Assembly: GCF_001619985.1 (NCBI RefSeq)
Contig: NW_017264198.1
Location: 806,001 to 870,000 of the forward strand
DNA length: 64,000 nt
From: Xylona heveae TC161
Lineage: Eukaryota > Ascomycota > Xylonomycetes > Xylonales > Xylonaceae
Direction: 5' to 3'
Made by a program: the position numbers and the translations under genes. Within the stretch, counting starts at the first letter, position 1. Every line of letters starts with the position of its first letter. Below are positions 22,895 through 35,253 of the stretch, in pieces. The notes beneath the pieces were generated by a model. It made no database searches, was not told the DNA's origin, and saw nothing but the letters and a program-made list of their open reading frames with translations.

Positions 22895-23486
22895 AGTTTT
22901 GGCAGTAGTTATATTGCCTACTTAGAATAGTTTGTGCTCATTTCCAACGACGTCATGAATTTATATACACCTTATGCATTACATGATTGGTGTACGGGAC
23001 TTTGAACAGTAAACAAACTATTAAGATTAGATACACCATCATCATTATCATTCCTACCCATTTATCTCTTCAAAATTGGCACCTTTTATTCGCTGTAGAA
23101 CTGTCTAGACCTTTCCTAGCACCGCATCGGACCTTGAGTAACTTCTTGACCTATTAAAAATGAATGTTTGTCGAAGACCTTTAATATAAGACTTCCGCAG
23201 GTTTTGGTCTTTGGTAGTGGCGAACGCGGTCTTTGGCTCGCGTAAATGCTGAGGGTGAAGTCGCGTCTGCCCGAGGGCCCTAACCACGAATGCTTTTTGC
23301 AGGAGGCAAAGAATACACAGATTCGTCTATATTATTTGGTTCTTCAAACTTATTCGAGCAGTCAGAATTAGAGCCGTATATTTTCTCTGGTAGCTCAGCT
23401 TGTCTACATATTTCAGTGTTTGAATTTCTAAGACCTCCAGCGACGATTTGCTCCCTCCATCGAGCTGGAATCGGGGGAAATGCAAC
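22895..23486. other. sld3-dpb4 intergenic spacer
   Basis: About 590 bp between two co-directional replication genes. It holds the 3' end of sld3 and the promoter and 5' leader of dpb4. No further gene seen. Confidence 0.6.
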
Positions 23487-24988
23487 ATGCCACCCAAGAA
23501 AAGTGATGGGTTTAGAGCGGCCGCCGCAGCTGCCCCCGGAGCTACCCAAATTAATGCCGCAGATACAGTTGCTAGTCCTTCAGCCAAAGACAAGGATGGA
23601 ATGGGCATTGAGGTATGGTCTTAAAGTTTTGTTCGAAATTGGTTTATATATATGTTCATGATATTTTGGTCCGCAAGTCGGCGCTCCTTTTTGCATCGTT
23701 TTTTCCTATATACGTGTGCGGAGATAAATGCTTTCGAGGTGGAGTGACTTCTTCTCTTTGCCATTTGCGTTGTGTGATCATTTTTCACTAGCTTTCGGGT
23801 TTGTCAAAGTTAATCCGTTCGCCTTTGTATAACTAGCTCGGGGATGGGATCATTGATTATCACTCAATGCTGACTTTGTGGCTTTTCAAGGATTTGAGCC
23901 TGCCACGCGCAATGGTACAGCGGCTCGCGAAGAGCGTGTTGCCGGCCAATACGCAAATTCAGAAAGATGCCGTGCTCGCCATCTCAAAGAGCGCAACTGT
24001 GTTTGTGAATTACTTGTCTTCATAGTACGTTTTTGTACTCTTTCTCCGATATGCTTTGCCTTACTACCCGTTTATCTCCGATGTTTTCTTTCTTTTACTC
24101 CATTAACAATTTGGCGGATCATTCATATTTGTGGTCCTTTGCTCAGATGGCATCCTACTCTCATATCTAACTGAATTCTTCTTTGTTTTTTTTTCTGCGG
24201 AAATGATACGGCGCTTCTGTTTTGACGCCAGATCGTGCAGCTCTCTTACCATTCAAACAACAGTGCCAACGAAGCTGCTCAACGAGCCAACAAGAAAACC
24301 ATCATGCCAAACGACGTCTTTGATGCCATAAAGGAAATCGAATTTGAAGCCTTCCTTCCGCGTTTAGAAGCTGAACTTACAAGTAAGCCTAGCTCACTGT
24401 TTTATGATCCTATTCTTTTGGCTAGTGACACTCTCCCTCCCATATGGTCCTTCCTTGCCTTACCGCGGCCAATGCCTAGGACCCTTTCCCTGAAACTTCA
24501 CCAGCCACATTTCCGGTCATTCTAACATCTGATCTATAGAATACAATTCCATACAAGTGGAAAAGCGAAATAAGAACAAGCAAAAGAAAGACTCAGCGGC
24601 TGAGACTGGCCCTGATGCTGATGCCCATGCATCCCCTACTGAGACCGCGGCAAGATCCAAGGGTTTTAAGGCAGCAAGAACATCGACATCTCCTTCTTCT
24701 GCCAAGATTCCCAGAGAGGTTGATGCAACCCAAAGCCATTCCGGTCCGCCAGCAGCGAAGAAGGCGAAGACGGAGTCCGGAAATGTTGCGGCAGAAGAGG
24801 AGGAAGAAGATTTCGAGGATGGCGAGGATCAGGAACAGGATGGCGAGGATGACGAAGAAAATGACGAAGAGGGGGAAGAAGAGGAGGAAGATGATGTAGA
24901 TGAAGAGGGAAAGGATGAGGACATGGATCGAAATCACAAAGACGAACAGGAAGATGACGATGATGATGAAGGTGACTTGAGCGATTAA
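23487..24988 (+). CDS. dpb4: DNA polymerase epsilon histone-fold subunit Dpb4
   Basis: Exons 23487-23612, 23891-24024, 24264-24382, 24540-24988 give 275 residues. Dpb4 pairs with Dpb3 in leading-strand polymerase epsilon and, in yeast, also with Dls1 in the ISW2/CHRAC remodeller. The start matches the family pattern M-P-P-K-K-S. The histone fold runs from about 43 to 128: D-L-S-L-P-R-A-M-V near its start, Q-K-D-A-V-L-A-I-S-K-S-A-T-V-F-V-N-Y-L in the middle helix, then ANEAAQRANKKTIMPNDV and F-E-A-F-L-P-R-L-E. A Lys/Ala linker follows, then a long Glu/Asp tail (about 205-275) typical of Dpb4/CHRAC17 proteins but longer than usual. Introns are long for this window (278, 239 and 157 bp). The 3' end faces that of beta-tubulin. 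Confidence 0.88.
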
Positions 24989-26657
24989 TCAAATGACTAT
25001 TCTTGTTCAAAGTGCCAGTAGCATTGCAAATTCTGTTCATTTCCTTTCCTTCCCGATTTTTTTTTCTATTCCCATGCATGCCATTTCGTGTCTGTCTTTC
25101 TCTCGTTTTGATATATACTGTGCCACCCACGGAGGTTTCGGTTATCATCGATTTCAACGAGGTTTCTGGTAGCTTACGGAATCCAACCCAATACAACGCA
25201 TTTGCGCGGCCATTACGGGAGAGTATATGGCAGACCCTCATCGCACGCTCTCTAGACCCTTGTCCTGGTCAATTTTACACCTCATGTCGTTACTCTCTTT
25301 TATCTGCCGACACACTTTCAAAAGCCTTCGGCTCGACGCTTACACCATTTTACTTCTTCGCAAATTCTACTTGTCATGTATTAGTTTCCAGTCAAAAGCT
25401 GACAGCCTAATAGGCCTTTCACAAATGCACACAAATGCACGAAGTAGTTCCTAATTTTACCTTTGTCTTACTTCTCCTAATCTCTATACTACGCTCCAGG
25501 CCGATTAGAATGTATCTCGATTCGTTCCGCACTCACCATTTTACGTTTGGTAATAGTGCAAAGCGTAATAGGTTTACCAGGGCTCAAAAAAAGCGCGTAG
25601 GAAATACTGAAATCGCTATACCATACATACATTAAAGCCGTACTACGGCGAAAGCCACGTTAACATCAGACACACAATCAGAGTTACTAAATTACGTTAA
25701 AAACTTCTTCAAAGCAAGTAAAGCCCCACGTAAAGCCCCAAACTCGTCAGATAGTATTAAGATAAAAGATAAGCCTGGTGAATAGAGGATCGAGGATGCG
25801 ACACACGAGGGTGTAAAAGTCAGATTGAGACAGGAAATCTTGGCACAAAGGCTGTTCCTGCTGTTCTTGTAGGACCAAAAGGGAAACTTTACACAGAAAC
25901 ATATGGAGAAGGGAAAGAGAATTTCTTTCTGGTGAGAGAGTAGGAGAGGACACTAAATAAGAAAACTCATTTGTTGGCGCTGCCTTAATGTTATACTTCT
26001 CCATCATCTTTTCACAAACGGGATCACGTACAATAGGCCAGGTAACGAAACAGAGGTAACGTGCAAGAGCAAGCTCGGATCATAAAATGAGCCACTGTTT
26101 CATACGGGGTTCCTCGTGGTACGCATCCTTTTATATTAGTAAGGGACGTGACATCGCAAAGCTTCTTCCTTGCGGATAAGAAATGAGCCCATTAAAATGA
26201 TTCTCCTATACCTCGAGGCCAACACTTTACCCTAAAGCGAAATCACTTGAACTACAATCGAACAGTTCGCGTCTTCAACATGAAGCCGAGCCAAGAATAA
26301 GATATGAAGAAGCGTTCATTGATTCATTCAAGGCGCTAGAGAGCATAAAAACAGTGAACTACGGAGAGAAAAAGAACAAAAAAGAAAAGAAAAGAAACGG
26401 ATCACAAGAATGTTTCCACGAGCTTTAACAGAATGTTTCATACACCGTGGTGCATGGCGGAAAATAAGCCGCAATACCAAAAGCCGAGGAAAAAAAGGTT
26501 GAAAGGTCATAGAGGCGGTGGCCAAAACGAAGATATCATGACGAGCAAGGGTGATCAATCACCGTGATGATCCGAGTCGACGAAAACCCAGCTACCAGTG
26601 TATTAATTATTCCTCCCACCATGATACTTCCCAGCCCCACTCCTCTTAGAACCGCAC
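24989..26657. other. convergent intergenic region dpb4 / beta-tubulin
   Basis: About 1.67 kb between two 3' ends. Only short scattered frames, none with a family pattern or splice support. It holds the two 3' untranslated regions; no terminator motif can be named. Confidence 0.55.
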
Positions 26658-28586
26658 TTACTCTTCGGCCTCGAGGGGGACCTCCTCCTCGCTGTGACAA
26701 ATATTAGCCCATTATTCAGTTTAAGCAAGCAACTAAGTCAAACTTACTACTCCTCCTCGCCTTCGGAGATAGAAGCATCCTGGTACTGCTGGTACTCAGA
26801 CACCAAGTCATTCATGTTGCTCTCAGCTTCAGTGAACTCCATCTCGTCCATTCCCTCACCAGTGTACCAATGCAAGAAAGCCTTGCGACGGAACATGGCA
26901 GTGAACTGGTCGCCGACACGCTTGAAGAGCTCCTGAATCGAAGTCGAATTACCGATGAAGGTAGAGGACATCTTGAGACCCCGCGGGGGAATGGAGCAGA
27001 GGGCGGTTTGGATGTTGTTGGGGATCCATTCGACAAAGTAAGACGAGTTCTTGTTCTGGACGTTACGCATCTGGTCCTCGACCTCCTTCATGGCCACGCG
27101 GCCACGGCTAGTAAAACGAAACTGTCAACAAAATGTCTGATGAAATGCTGATAAGGTGTGCAACACAACTCACAAGATGGCAGAGCAGGTCAGGTAGCGA
27201 CCGTTGCGGAAGTCGGAGGCGGCCATCATATTCTTGGGGTCGAACATCTGCTGGCTGAGCTCAGGGACGCTGACGGCGCGGAAGGAGTTGGCACCACGGC
27301 TAGTAAGGGGAGCGAAGCCGACCATGAAGAAGTGAAGACGAGGGAAAGGAACCATGTTGACAGCCAACTTGCGGAGATCAGAGTTGAGCTGACCAGGGAA
27401 ACGCAGACATGTAGTGACACCAGACATGACAGCGGAGACGAGGTGGTTCAGGTCACCGTAGGAGGGGTTTGACAGCTTGAGAGTGCGCATGCAAATGTCG
27501 TAGAGAGCCTACTCAAACTTTAGTTTGCCAGTCGTCATATAAAAGTAGGGAATGCTAGCCTGTCGGAGCATACCTCATTGTCGATACAGAAAGTCTCGTC
27601 AGAGTTCTCAACGAGCTGGTGAACGGAGAGAGTGGCGTTGTAGGGCTCGACCACGGTGTCAGAGACCTTGGGAGAGGGAACGACGGAAAAGGTAGCCATC
27701 ATACGGTCCGGGAACTCCTCGCGGATCTTAGAGATCAAGAGAGTACCCATACCGGCACCGGTACCACCACCAAGAGAATGAGTAATTTGGAAACCCTGGA
27801 GACAGTCGCAGCCTTCGGCCTCGCGGCGAACGACGTCGAGCACCTGGTCAACCAGCTCCGCACCCTCAGTGTAATGACCCTTGGCCCAGTTGTTACCAGC
27901 ACCGGACTGACCGAAGATGAAGTTGTCGGGACGGAAGAGCTGGCCAAAGGGACCGGCACGCACAGCGTCCATCGTGCCAGGTTCCAAGTCGACGAGGACA
28001 GCACGCGGAACATATTTGTTTCCAGAAGCCTGATCCTGTAAGCATTAAGGGATTCTCGATTGGGCTTCCGCAAGGATCTCACCTCGTTGAAATAGACGTT
28101 CATACGCTCCAGCTGGAGATCAGAGGTGCCATTGTAGCTTAAGGAAGGATTTAGCTGAATACTGGAGAATATGATGCATTAATTGGATGGCACAGGCTGT
28201 ACGTACACACCAGAGCCGTCGAGACCGTGCTCGCCAGAAATGCCTTGCCTGTTATGCGCAAGGAAGTCTCGGTCAGTTATAATCCAGATGACAAAAATTC
28301 CTCTCAAGGGTTCCGCACCAGAAAGCAGCACCAATTTGGTTACCCTAGGTAGCATCAGTAAAAGTAGTATTTCAAGGAATTCATTGGCAACCTACACATT
28401 GACCGGTCTGAAGATGGACCTAAAATTCCAAAGACATTCAAGTTAGCATAGCTGATCATCTTTGAGGAAATTGCTAGTTGGTGGAGAGGCATAATCGTCA
28501 AGTGATCGCGAGACGCGTAGAGACTGTTGACCATGGGAAAATCAAAACAAGGCTTCAAAAGTAGCGGCACGTACAATTTCACGCAT
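26658..28586 (-). CDS. benA: beta-tubulin
   Basis: Nine exons on the minus strand: 28575-28586, 28396-28419, 28319-28344, 28207-28248, 28083-28137, 27574-28029, 27174-27508, 26748-27107, 26658-26691. They sum to 447 residues, the usual length. Beta-tubulin forms the microtubule heterodimer with alpha-tubulin and binds exchangeable GTP. Seen: the N-terminal M-R-E-I autoregulatory start, the GTP signature GGGTGAGMG at about 140-148, and an acidic tail ending [14 protein letters not shown]. Residues linked to benzimidazole resistance in fungi are the sensitive types: His6, Phe167, Glu198, Phe200. Four micro-exons at the 5' end and one 34-bp last exon carrying the Tyr of the tail are notable. Genes of this type are widely used for species identification. 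All splice junctions are GT-AG and close the frame. Confidence 0.97.
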
Positions 28587-30111
28587 GATGTCGGTTGGTC
28601 ACGAAAGTCGATTCTTCGAGGTGTGACGGAATGGATATCTGAGAAAGAGGTAGAAAAAAAAGTGAGAGTGTACCCTTCGAGAAGATGGTTGAGTCGTGGC
28701 GATGAAGGATAGCGAAGGCTGGTCGTGGGGAGGAGAGACGGCGGTGAAGAGAGCAAGTGGTGAGTTCGTAGCGAAAGGGGCAGTTCTCTCCTTTGCCCAA
28801 GGCCGTGTTGTGGGCATGTCCTCTTTGAGTTAGCGTCCACAAAGAAAACAATGCGCTGAGTGGTGGGGAGAAGAGGGGTCTAAGATCGATCAGGACAAGC
28901 TCTGTTGATTGTTTGCCGTGTTTGCCTCGATGTACAACACACGCCACGACGCGACCCAAACTTTCGCTCTGCCCTGGCACCTTCCTGGTTCGGTTTCCAG
29001 AGCAAACACCAACATATGCATCCACAAAAAACCATACGAAATAATGCCACACTATAATTATGTACTCTGTTGGCCATGTAAACTGGAAGCACCGCAGAAG
29101 TGATTATGCAAGAATGCCAAAGAGGACCATGAAGAGTCTTTGGTACCTGGGTAGTCTGATCTGAGTGTAATGGTGTAGGATATCGGATTTCTGAAGTGAG
29201 ACTATCATGATGATGCTTTTTTGCTTCAGGAGAGCACCTTCAAGAAATTGCTGCATCGTTGATACCCTCTACTTGGTAGTTGTATGGCCTTCTCAGCGAA
29301 TTTCTCCTCAGTATTTACGTGGACTTTCAAGCTTGCCAGTGAATATGTTGCCCGTTTTCAAGAGCTTGTCCATGTGGAACCCCAACTACTCCCTCTATGT
29401 ATCAGGAGGTGGAATAGATACCAATGGCTCGCTGTCTTCCAGTTCAAGTCATTACCTTGCGTATGAATATTCTGAATCTTTGTGATCGCAATCACACAAA
29501 TATCGATTCTATCAGCATTCCACAAAATGGTGTAGCTTTCGGCGAATTTACCGCAAAGCACTGGAAATAGAGGGCATATTTTCTGCAGTTGTCGAACATA
29601 GAATTGAATTTGAAGTGTCATGCCTTTGATCCCTGAAGTACTAATTTTATAAGGACTTCCACCAGACAGAGTCTAAACATTGCCACAAAAGGAGGCATCC
29701 GTGTCGAGAGTTTCTCAAATTTGTCTGTCTACATATGTGAATTATATCTGAGAACCATAACAACTTGAATTGGCATTAGTATTCTTATCTGGCAACTTAT
29801 AGCAGAATACGTGATGTTGCATATGAACAAAAAAGAATTAATAGAAGCAGTCGTTTATCAACAAACCAGATACTGTAGACATTTTTTCCGAAACAATAAA
29901 CTTCTGTGGCTTCGAAAAAGGGTACGGGATGAAGCTGGCAAGAGATACCCACTGGGATCGAAAATTCGCAATGAGCAGACTATCAAACAACGAAACCAGT
30001 GCTTTAGTCGTTACATATTGCTAGAAACAGAGACCACACGGATCTGTGCAGTCACGGCCATATAATCTCCATTTCTCATCCCAAACCCTTATAGTTCGCA
30101 AGTTCACAGCG
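28587..30111. promoter_or_regulatory. beta-tubulin promoter/leader region and spacer
   Basis: About 1.5 kb upstream of the tubulin start codon, reaching the 3' end of the next minus-strand gene. On the transcribed strand the first 150 bp before the ATG are pyrimidine-rich (runs of CT and TTTTTTCTACCTCTTTCTC), as in strongly expressed fungal genes. No other gene is supported; frames here are shadows. Confidence 0.5.
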
Positions 30112-30951
30112 TTATCTTTTCTTTTTTTTCTCCTCAACCAACGCAGCTTCACGCGCATATTTCTCCGCTTCCAGGTTGCTCTGAGACCTCCAGGTTCCTA
30201 TATACTCGGGGACCTTTTGCACCTTATTATTTTCGCCTGGAATCGCGTCACCAATGACTTGATAGACGGGAAGAACTCCTGTCCAGACATTCTCTGTCAC
30301 ATTTTCATCCTTCAGATCTTTTCGATCGTCACCAGGACCACCGACATGAATCTTGGCGCTCGCGGACTCGATTTTGATTTTGAGCACTGAGGTCGATGTA
30401 ATCTCAGCTTTGGAAGGTGGCACACGGGTGTTGTCCCAGCGCTGAGGAACTACGCTGTCGGTGATTCGATGTAGCGCGAAGTTCTTTTCAGGCTCATCAG
30501 TCACGACGCTGGCATATCCGTGAACAATCGCAGAACGGTAGTTGCAGCTATGATTGAAGGGGGTCAAGGCCAGAACAAAGCCGTCAATGAGCGTCGCGCA
30601 CACGCAGACCGGGACGGCGGGACTACCATCTTCGTCGTCTGCAACATCTGTGGCATGAGGTGAGCTTGAAGGTAGTTTCATAAGCCGCGACGCGCTGTGT
30701 GCGTGCACATAGATGTCGAGAATCTCAGAAGCCGGGTCGGCGTTCGGGTTAGAAAAGGATGCAACAGCGCCGATCATGGGCAGCGTGGTGGGAAAGGGGT
30801 CGTCTGAGATGTCGGACGGTAAGAAAGATATGTGCAATATGGGAGCATCACGCAAGATGGAGTGAACGGTCAAATAGTCGTAGGCGCCGCGATCGTGTTT
30901 GCGGCGGATTGTGGAGCGCGGATGAAGAGGGTATGTCGCGGACTCGGCCAT
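30112..30951 (-). CDS. FMN-binding split-barrel (pyridoxamine-phosphate-oxidase-like) protein
   Basis: Single exon, 279 residues, ATG start. The family (pyridoxamine 5'-phosphate oxidase-like, 'flavin-nucleotide-binding' group) binds FMN in a split barrel. Seen: an N-terminal R-x-x-x-R-x-x-Y-D-Y-L-T-V-H-S-I-L-R-D segment, the usual first helix; L-P-M-I-G-A-V-A at about 58; a Ser-Arg-Leu-Met-Lys segment for phosphate contacts; then H-S-x-N-Y-R-S-A-I-V-H-G-Y-A around 133-146, the core strand of the family. The C-terminus ends in a Lys-rich helix. Fungal members are mostly uncharacterised; a role in flavin-linked redox chemistry or haem/vitamin B6 handling is only inferred. No partner genes nearby suggest a pathway. 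Confidence 0.75.
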   Translation of the reverse strand: MAESATYPLHPRSTIRRKHDRGAYDYLTVHSILRDAPILHISFLPSDISDDPFPTTLPMIGAVASFSNPNADPASEILDIYVHAHSASRLMKLPSSSPHATDVADDEDGSPAVPVCVCATLIDGFVLALTPFNHSCNYRSAIVHGYASVVTDEPEKNFALHRITDSVVPQRWDNTRVPPSKAEITSTSVLKIKIESASAKIHVGGPGDDRKDLKDENVTENVWTGVLPVYQVIGDAIPGENNKVQKVPEYIGTWRSQSNLEAEKYAREAALVEEKKKKR

Positions 30952-32251
30952 GATGGACGTAAGCTATTGTGACAGCGCCGCAGAAGAAGCAAAGGAAAGA
31001 GAGGCAGCGCGATGAGGAAAACAAACAGATCGACTCTCAGGAGGAAGGAAAGCAGCGCACGAAGATGAGGGTGCAAACCAGGGGCCAAAATTTGAAACAC
31101 AACGCAGTATATAGAATAAAGCGGCTGAGGCAAAAGAGACGAGGGCAGGAAGCTCAATACAGTATTCTTAGAGAAAATTTAAAAGAAATTCAATTACGCG
31201 GCAGTGTTAGGGGTATATATGTGGGCTGGTGTTTAAATAGTATGAACACCACATGTTACACTGCACAAGAGGAAGATGCAGTTTCCAGGAAGGAAGCTGA
31301 TACTGTTGAGTCTAAGGATTCTGAGTCATTACACCAATCATAACTATCAAATTAGTATACTCTGGAATCTGTTAGCTGGGAGCACAAGGGTCGGTACTTC
31401 CTAGGGTGGGGCACGGCTCTTCTGACAGTAAGCCAAGTCGACTTCAGGGATCGCGGCGGGGTAGTATTGTTGCTACTCTAGGGTTCCTAGCATTACGACA
31501 CTCGGGCATTGGTGTTGTCTGTGACGTTCAAATGAGAGTCGAAGGTAGGCAATTGGTATTTGGATTGGACGATGACGACCACGCGGACGACGGCCGAGAG
31601 ATGTGACCAGGTTCCTTCAAAGACGATCGTCAACACAACTTATGGAATGTCAAGGGTCCAAGTCCAGGTGATGATGCAGAAAGTCGTAGTGGTGGGTTGC
31701 ACGCATGGACATGCCTCTTCCGTCCCGGGCCATGCCAGCTGCGATTTCGAACTGAGATAAGGCATTTACGCTCATTGATGAAAAGGAAGAGCAGATACAG
31801 AAACACCGCAATTGCATTTTCTGTGTCCCATGCAAGTTGATATGCTCGTGACATACCCTGAGACACCTACTTATCGGGGGCTAATGATAGACGGCGAGAA
31901 GTCACTACTGCAGCAGTCCTTGAGCCTTTGTCACACGAATCGGGCCCGCAGGCCTCATTTGGCTACATCTTTTTTTAACACATTGTTCTCACTATCTGTT
32001 CTCTTCAGGATATTTACACATTAATTACGAAATCTTTTCATTGCCATATAAGACTGTATATACCCATAACTCCATCGCCATGCCTATGCAACTTACATGC
32101 TCCGAATCATGCACCCTAAAAAAAGGCTTCTTCGCATAAATTAAATAATATCTAGGGCCCTCTGGCGCACCCTCCTATGGACTTCTATTCGGGCTCTCCC
32201 GGGCCGGTTACCGGCCGGGATCGTTGAGTAGGTGCGGTGTCAACTCCTCCT
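30952..32251. other. intergenic region, FMN protein / MFS transporter
   Basis: About 1.3 kb that holds the promoter of the FMN protein gene and the 3' end of the MFS gene. A perfect 7-bp inverted repeat GGCCGGT/ACCGGCC with a one-base centre lies at 32202-32216, about 36 bp past the MFS stop. No gene seen. Confidence 0.5.
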
Positions 32252-33905
32252 TCACACCCGAGCCCATTGCAGAAATCGATGGAATACGCGCAGCCATCTG
32301 GATTTTGCAGATCCGGCAGCGTGCACTGACGTGGAATGGTCAACGGCATCGTCGTCGACCCTGGCATTGCCGTGGCGAGGGTGCTCTTCCAGCTCTCCAA
32401 TTTTCCAGGTTCGCACACACCACATGCAGAGGGCCGCTGCCACGTACATGGCAGCCACAAAAATTTGAGCTCTCAAAAAGATGTTGCCATGTGCTTGACG
32501 AAGTTCGAGGCCAATTACTTCAGAGACTTGGCAATTGATCAGCACAGTGATTGGTGGTCAGAATCTCGACGCTCAACTTACAAGTAGTGGGAAATGCGAT
32601 AAAGATCCAGGTCATGGATAAGGCCGGTGGGAGTTCTTTTAAACCCACGACTTCAGCAGTCACAGGTGCAACCGTCTATTAGCCCCCCCGAGAAGTTAGA
32701 GTGAGACCGTACATCGAGCAAGAAAAGAAATAAGAAAAGTCGCCACGTACCGTCCAGTAAGTCCCACATACGGCTCCAGTGATAATTGCAAAGAATATTA
32801 AGACACCGTACGTCTTGGCAAAAGTCCAGACGACAAAGCACAGCAATCCGCAGAGGAATGTCATGGAACCCGCCATGTTGATCCGACCTGCGGCGTCACT
32901 AAAGTATCCGACGAGCGGACGTCCGAGTCCCTGCCCAAGGTTGAGCAATGCACCAATTGTAGAACCTTGACGCGCAGTCAATCCTATGCTCGAAGCATAA
33001 CTCGGCAATGAGAAAAGAAGTGCAATGTATCCCAGCATGCTGAAGAATCCCCATCCGTTAAGGAAAATAAATTCCGGTCTCTTCAAAAGTGATAGATCGA
33101 ATGCCCTCTGCTGCGTCCCTATCTGTCGGTTTCGGTCGCGAATAAGTACAGTGGCAACCACGTTCACCGTGAATGTGCATATGCCCAAAATACGCAATGC
33201 CCATCCCACCCCAAGGTGTTGAATCATGGCGTTGGATGCCAAACTGTATACCATGCCTCCCAACCCACTACCGCCAGTAGAGAGGCCATTGGCCAAGCTA
33301 CGTTTTGTCGAAAACCATTGAGGCACAACCCCAACAGAACCCACAAACAGGAATCCGAGGCCCCATCCGAAACATATTCCCTGGCTCAAGAAGAGATGCC
33401 AAATCTGATGGGCAAAAGAAGCTCCAATCAAGGCCAGAGTCTCAAAGCACAGTCCAAGCAACAGCGTTACACGAGTCCCATACCATCGAGTGATAAGAGT
33501 GGCGATTGGCGCCACCAATAGACCCTGCGAAACGGAGAGGCCGCCAACAAACGCGAACTCTAGTGGGGTCGCGCCTTTGAAAGTATTCGTCGAGAGGTAA
33601 TGAGCCAGGAAAACTCCGTAGGACTATGCCCGATATCAGCGTACGAAGCTATAAACACTAGAGCAACAGTTGCGAATGTCGCAACTTACACTGTTGATAC
33701 CCCATGTGTGCGCATTGATGAAGGCTACACAGGCGACGCACACCCAACCATAGCCGCCATTCGGGGGCCCTTGCTCAGTTGCTCCTTCTGGACTCTCAGG
33801 GCGAATGTCATCGATGCTAGATTTCTCAGAGATGTCACGCGCGTCAGTGTCTGATACACAGGCCGGCTCAGACGCGGGTATGACAGTGCCCTTTTTCTCG
33901 GTCAT
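32252..33905 (-). CDS. MFS transporter, monocarboxylate (MCT) type
   Basis: Exons 33690-33905, 32751-33623, 32582-32675, 32252-32526 give 485 residues. Major facilitator proteins of the MCT-like group move small organic acids or related solutes across membranes. Seen: a charged cytosolic N-terminus (about 45 residues) leading to P-P-N-G-G-Y-G-W-V-C-V-A, the hallmark opening of TM1 in MCT-like fungal carriers. About twelve hydrophobic segments follow, with R-W-Y-G-T-R after TM2-3, Q-W-F-S-T-K-R-S-L-A-N-G-L in the loop near TM4-5, and a cytosolic linker (about 205-225) before TM7. P-T-T-F-S-E-V-I-G-L-E-L-R marks the last third. Introns are 66, 75 and 55 bp. The substrate cannot be told from the sequence. 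Divergent from the LIM-domain gene across about 1.35 kb. Confidence 0.85.
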
Positions 33906-35253
33906 GTTGAATAACTTCTGAGAGCATCAGATTCCCAAACGGTTCCTTCACGCACCCCGCTCCTTTTGCTTCTTTCTTTTCCTCGGCCACTCCGTTCTCA
34001 TATTAAAATATCCGATTGCGGAGATTCTGGCCATGTTGGGCAGGGCTTGGGTTGAACATAATCTGCCCCATGCTAAACCTCAATTTTTCCGTAATTAGTC
34101 ACAGATCTGATTCTTAGTGGGCGCTGTATATTCTGTGCCTGGCTGCGATGTGGGGCTAAAGATTACGGAAAAGTCGGCACTGGAGCTATCATACGGTTCG
34201 GTTGAGCATCCCGCCCGCGACCTTCCCGCATCGTTCATTCACTAACTCAAGCAACATTGAGTGGATTCAGAGGCTTGACAAATCTGCAGACGCCTTAATT
34301 CCTGGTCTTCTTTGCGTATCAGCATATGAGATTATGCTTGAAGCTGTCATGAACAAACATCTCCAACTGATGCTAGAAAAGCCACACGGCTTCAGGGTCC
34401 GAAAGAGAGCCGGAGATGGACATTGGGGCAAGTAACGACTTTCCTCATCAGGAAAAAGTATGCATTACGCACTTTTAACGCGCGCCGTTGACGCCGAGGA
34501 TAATTTAATCAGGACTTTCTTGCGATTGAGGACGGGGTCGATCATCAATAGGAGAAATGACCTTATCTTTTCCCCTAAATAATAATTCAAATGTGATTCT
34601 GATAGCATGTGTTCGGTTTTGGTGCTGATTACTTACTGTAAATACCTAGATAATCCGACAGTGCGTAACTCTTCATCATCATTCAAAATGTGGGGGATCT
34701 CCCCTCAGACTTTAACATAGGTTGTTTCTTCTGATCACCTTGCATCAGATAGACTTCGTTTATCTGGTGGCGGATACGATCCCTTAGTCACCGTACTAAT
34801 CATGTCTCAGTTGCGTTGACCATTCAGGGATAATGGATCTCCTTCGCGTTTCTATACGGAGTATGGGGGTTTGGACTCCCTGGCCGCGTTGCCGTGGGAA
34901 CCAACACAACATCACCACCTGACTCCACTGTTGACGCACAATGTCACTATAGTGACTTGCTTGTCTAAGAGATGGCATATTCATGTTTGGACTGCCTAGT
35001 GTAGGGACTCTATAATTCTCATCGTGGTTTGTATCCTTTTCTCTCCTTGAACTTGTTTCTTGAACCGTGACTCTGGTTTGGTTATTCTTCTGGCGTTTTA
35101 TATTTCTTCAAAGCGCTTTTTGGTCACCCTGACTGCCATTCGTTTCACGTAATACTCTCCTGGCCTATCGTTATTCTCCACCCACATCAACCTGCACTTA
35201 TTTTGTGGAGCAAGGCTGAACGAAAACACACCAATTGCCAACCATTTGCCACG
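33906..35253. promoter_or_regulatory. divergent intergenic region, MFS transporter / LIM protein
   Basis: About 1.35 kb holding both promoters. Frames in it (for example 34202-34435) have no family pattern. No named site can be supported. Confidence 0.45.

Noticed and set aside
24593-24937. Long minus-strand hydrophobic frame resembling a membrane protein
   Set aside because: Mirror of the Glu/Asp codons of the Dpb4 tail; GAA/GAG/GAT read backwards gives Phe/Leu/Ile. Not a gene.
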